Shown here piece by piece: positions 6,461-7,158 of a stretch of DNA of 7,158 bases. How positions within the stretch are numbered: position 1 is the stretch's first letter; each line of letters opens with the position of its first letter. The notes under the pieces are model-generated. The model saw only the letters and a list, made by a program, of their open reading frames with translations. It did not search any database and was not told the DNA's origin. The translations under genes and the position numbers were made by a program. The stretch comes from Nitrospirota bacterium (GTDB lineage Bacteria > Nitrospinota_A > UBA7883). The DNA lies in contig DRJW01000012.1 of the NCBI GenBank assembly GCA_011052055.1, positions 1-7,158 of the forward strand. Direction: 5' to 3'.

Positions 6461-7158
6461 CTGTTTCATCCTTCGCGTTATTGATCGCCTTTTCCGCAGT
6501 TTCCCGCTCTTTCTCCGTCAGATCAGCCCCAGGGAGAAGATCGGGCCTTTTTTTCGCAGTACGCAGGATCGACTGCCTACGCCTCCAGTTTTCTATATCA
6601 GCGTGATTGCCCGACAGAAGAATTTCCGGAACCTTGAGCCCCTTGAACTCGGCGGGGCGGGTATATTGCGGATATTCAAGCAGGGAGCCTAAATGCGATT
6701 CGTCCAGCGCCGACTGTGAATCGCCAAGTACGCCGGGAACCAGCCGGGCCACCGCATCGACGAGGGCCATCGCCGGTATTTCACCGCCGGTCAGCACATA
6801 ATCGCCGATCGATATTTCCAGGTCGCAATAATTCTCCCTTACCCTCTCGTCCACTCCTTCGTACCTGCCGCAAAGGATGATAAGGCCCGGAGAATTTGTT
6901 GAAAGCTGTAGAGCTGTTTTCTGCGTGAGAAGGTCTCCCTGGGGAGTCATCAGCGCCACTTTGGCGCCCCGGTTTTTTTCTCTCAGGTCGTCTACGGCTT
7001 TGGCGAAAGGCTCCACCTTCATCAACATCCCCGGCCCGCCGCCGTATGTATAATCGTCGGTGACGCGATGTTTGTCACAGGTCCATGAGCGCAGGTCGTG
7101 GAGATGTATCTCAAGCTTGCCGTCGCGTACGGCGCGCCCGATAACAGATGCGTCGAAG
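6447..7158 (-). CDS. trmD: tRNA (guanine-N1)-methyltransferase, 5' end outside window
   Basis: TrmD is the SPOUT enzyme that methylates N1 of guanosine 37 next to the anticodon of several tRNAs and so prevents frameshifting. The frame is open to the window edge, and 236 residues are visible, starting FDASVIGRAVRDGKLEIHLH; about 20 residues with the true start are missing. The ATG at 7028 is internal, because the conserved DDYTYGGGPGM motif is encoded upstream of and across it. Further landmarks are the knot segments LIILCGRYEGVDERV and ISIGDYVLTGGEIPAMALVD, then LLEYPQYTRP, VPEILLSGNHADIENWRR, and the C-terminal SILRTAKKRPDLL. Nothing is truncated apart from the window cut. Its stop lies inside the next gene, a second SPOUT methyltransferase. 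Confidence 0.98.
   Translation of the reverse strand, partial: FDASVIGRAVRDGKLEIHLHDLRSWTCDKHRVTDDYTYGGGPGMLMKVEPFAKAVDDLREKNRGAKVALMTPQGDLLTQKTALQLSTNSPGLIILCGRYEGVDERVRENYCDLEISIGDYVLTGGEIPAMALVDAVARLVPGVLGDSQSALDESHLGSLLEYPQYTRPAEFKGLKVPEILLSGNHADIENWRRRQSILRTAKKRPDLLPGADLTEKERETAEKAINNAKDETDGRA

Noticed and set aside
7026..7028. ATG as start of trmD
   Set aside because: The same frame stays open to the window edge and encodes conserved TrmD residues, including DDYTYGGGPG, so the start is outside the window.

Overview
The window holds seven genes, all on the minus strand, packed head to tail with no forward-strand gene. In transcription order (right to left) they are trmD (5' end outside the window), an orphan SPOUT-fold RNA methyltransferase of the TM1570/PF09936 type, rplS (ribosomal protein L19), a 1179-residue AsmA/YhdP-like membrane-anchored protein, a PmtA-like phospholipid N-methyltransferase, a secreted DUF3108 protein, and the start of nadE (glutamine-dependent NAD+ synthetase, cut by the window edge). 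A two-membrane Gram-negative bacterium is implied by the AsmA-like protein and the exported DUF3108 protein. The order trmD, SPOUT methyltransferase, rplS, together with the AsmA C-terminal signature, fits Desulfobacterota (former Deltaproteobacteria) or a nearby phylum such as Nitrospinota or Nitrospirota. This placement is inference from gene order and protein style only.

Region 5519-7158 is a translation block. TrmD makes m1G37 in tRNA, the second SPOUT enzyme overlaps trmD by 14 bp, and rplS starts 6 bp after that gene's stop. A 104-bp gap (5415-5518) with no convincing terminator or promoter separates it from the envelope block.

Region 336-5414 is an envelope/lipid block. The AsmA-like protein, by family analogy, belongs to the bridge-like proteins that move phospholipid from inner to outer membrane. 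The methyltransferase next to it looks like an enzyme that methylates phosphatidylethanolamine. The DUF3108 protein carries a clear signal peptide. Gaps are 11 and 16 bp and the DUF3108 stop overlaps the nadE start (ATGA), so the block is probably cotranscribed and partly translationally coupled.

The protein content is mostly recognisable, and no wholly new system is evident. The most interesting signals are small RNA-level structures. One is a hairpin that encloses the Shine-Dalgarno sequence and TTG start of the DUF3108 gene, just after the stop of the methyltransferase gene. The other is an 18-bp tandem duplication at the 3' end of the DUF3108 gene: both copies fold into hairpins with the same ATGAT loop, two base pairs change in a compensatory way, and the array ends on the nadE ribosome-binding site next to an in-register A_AAA_AAA slippery heptamer.
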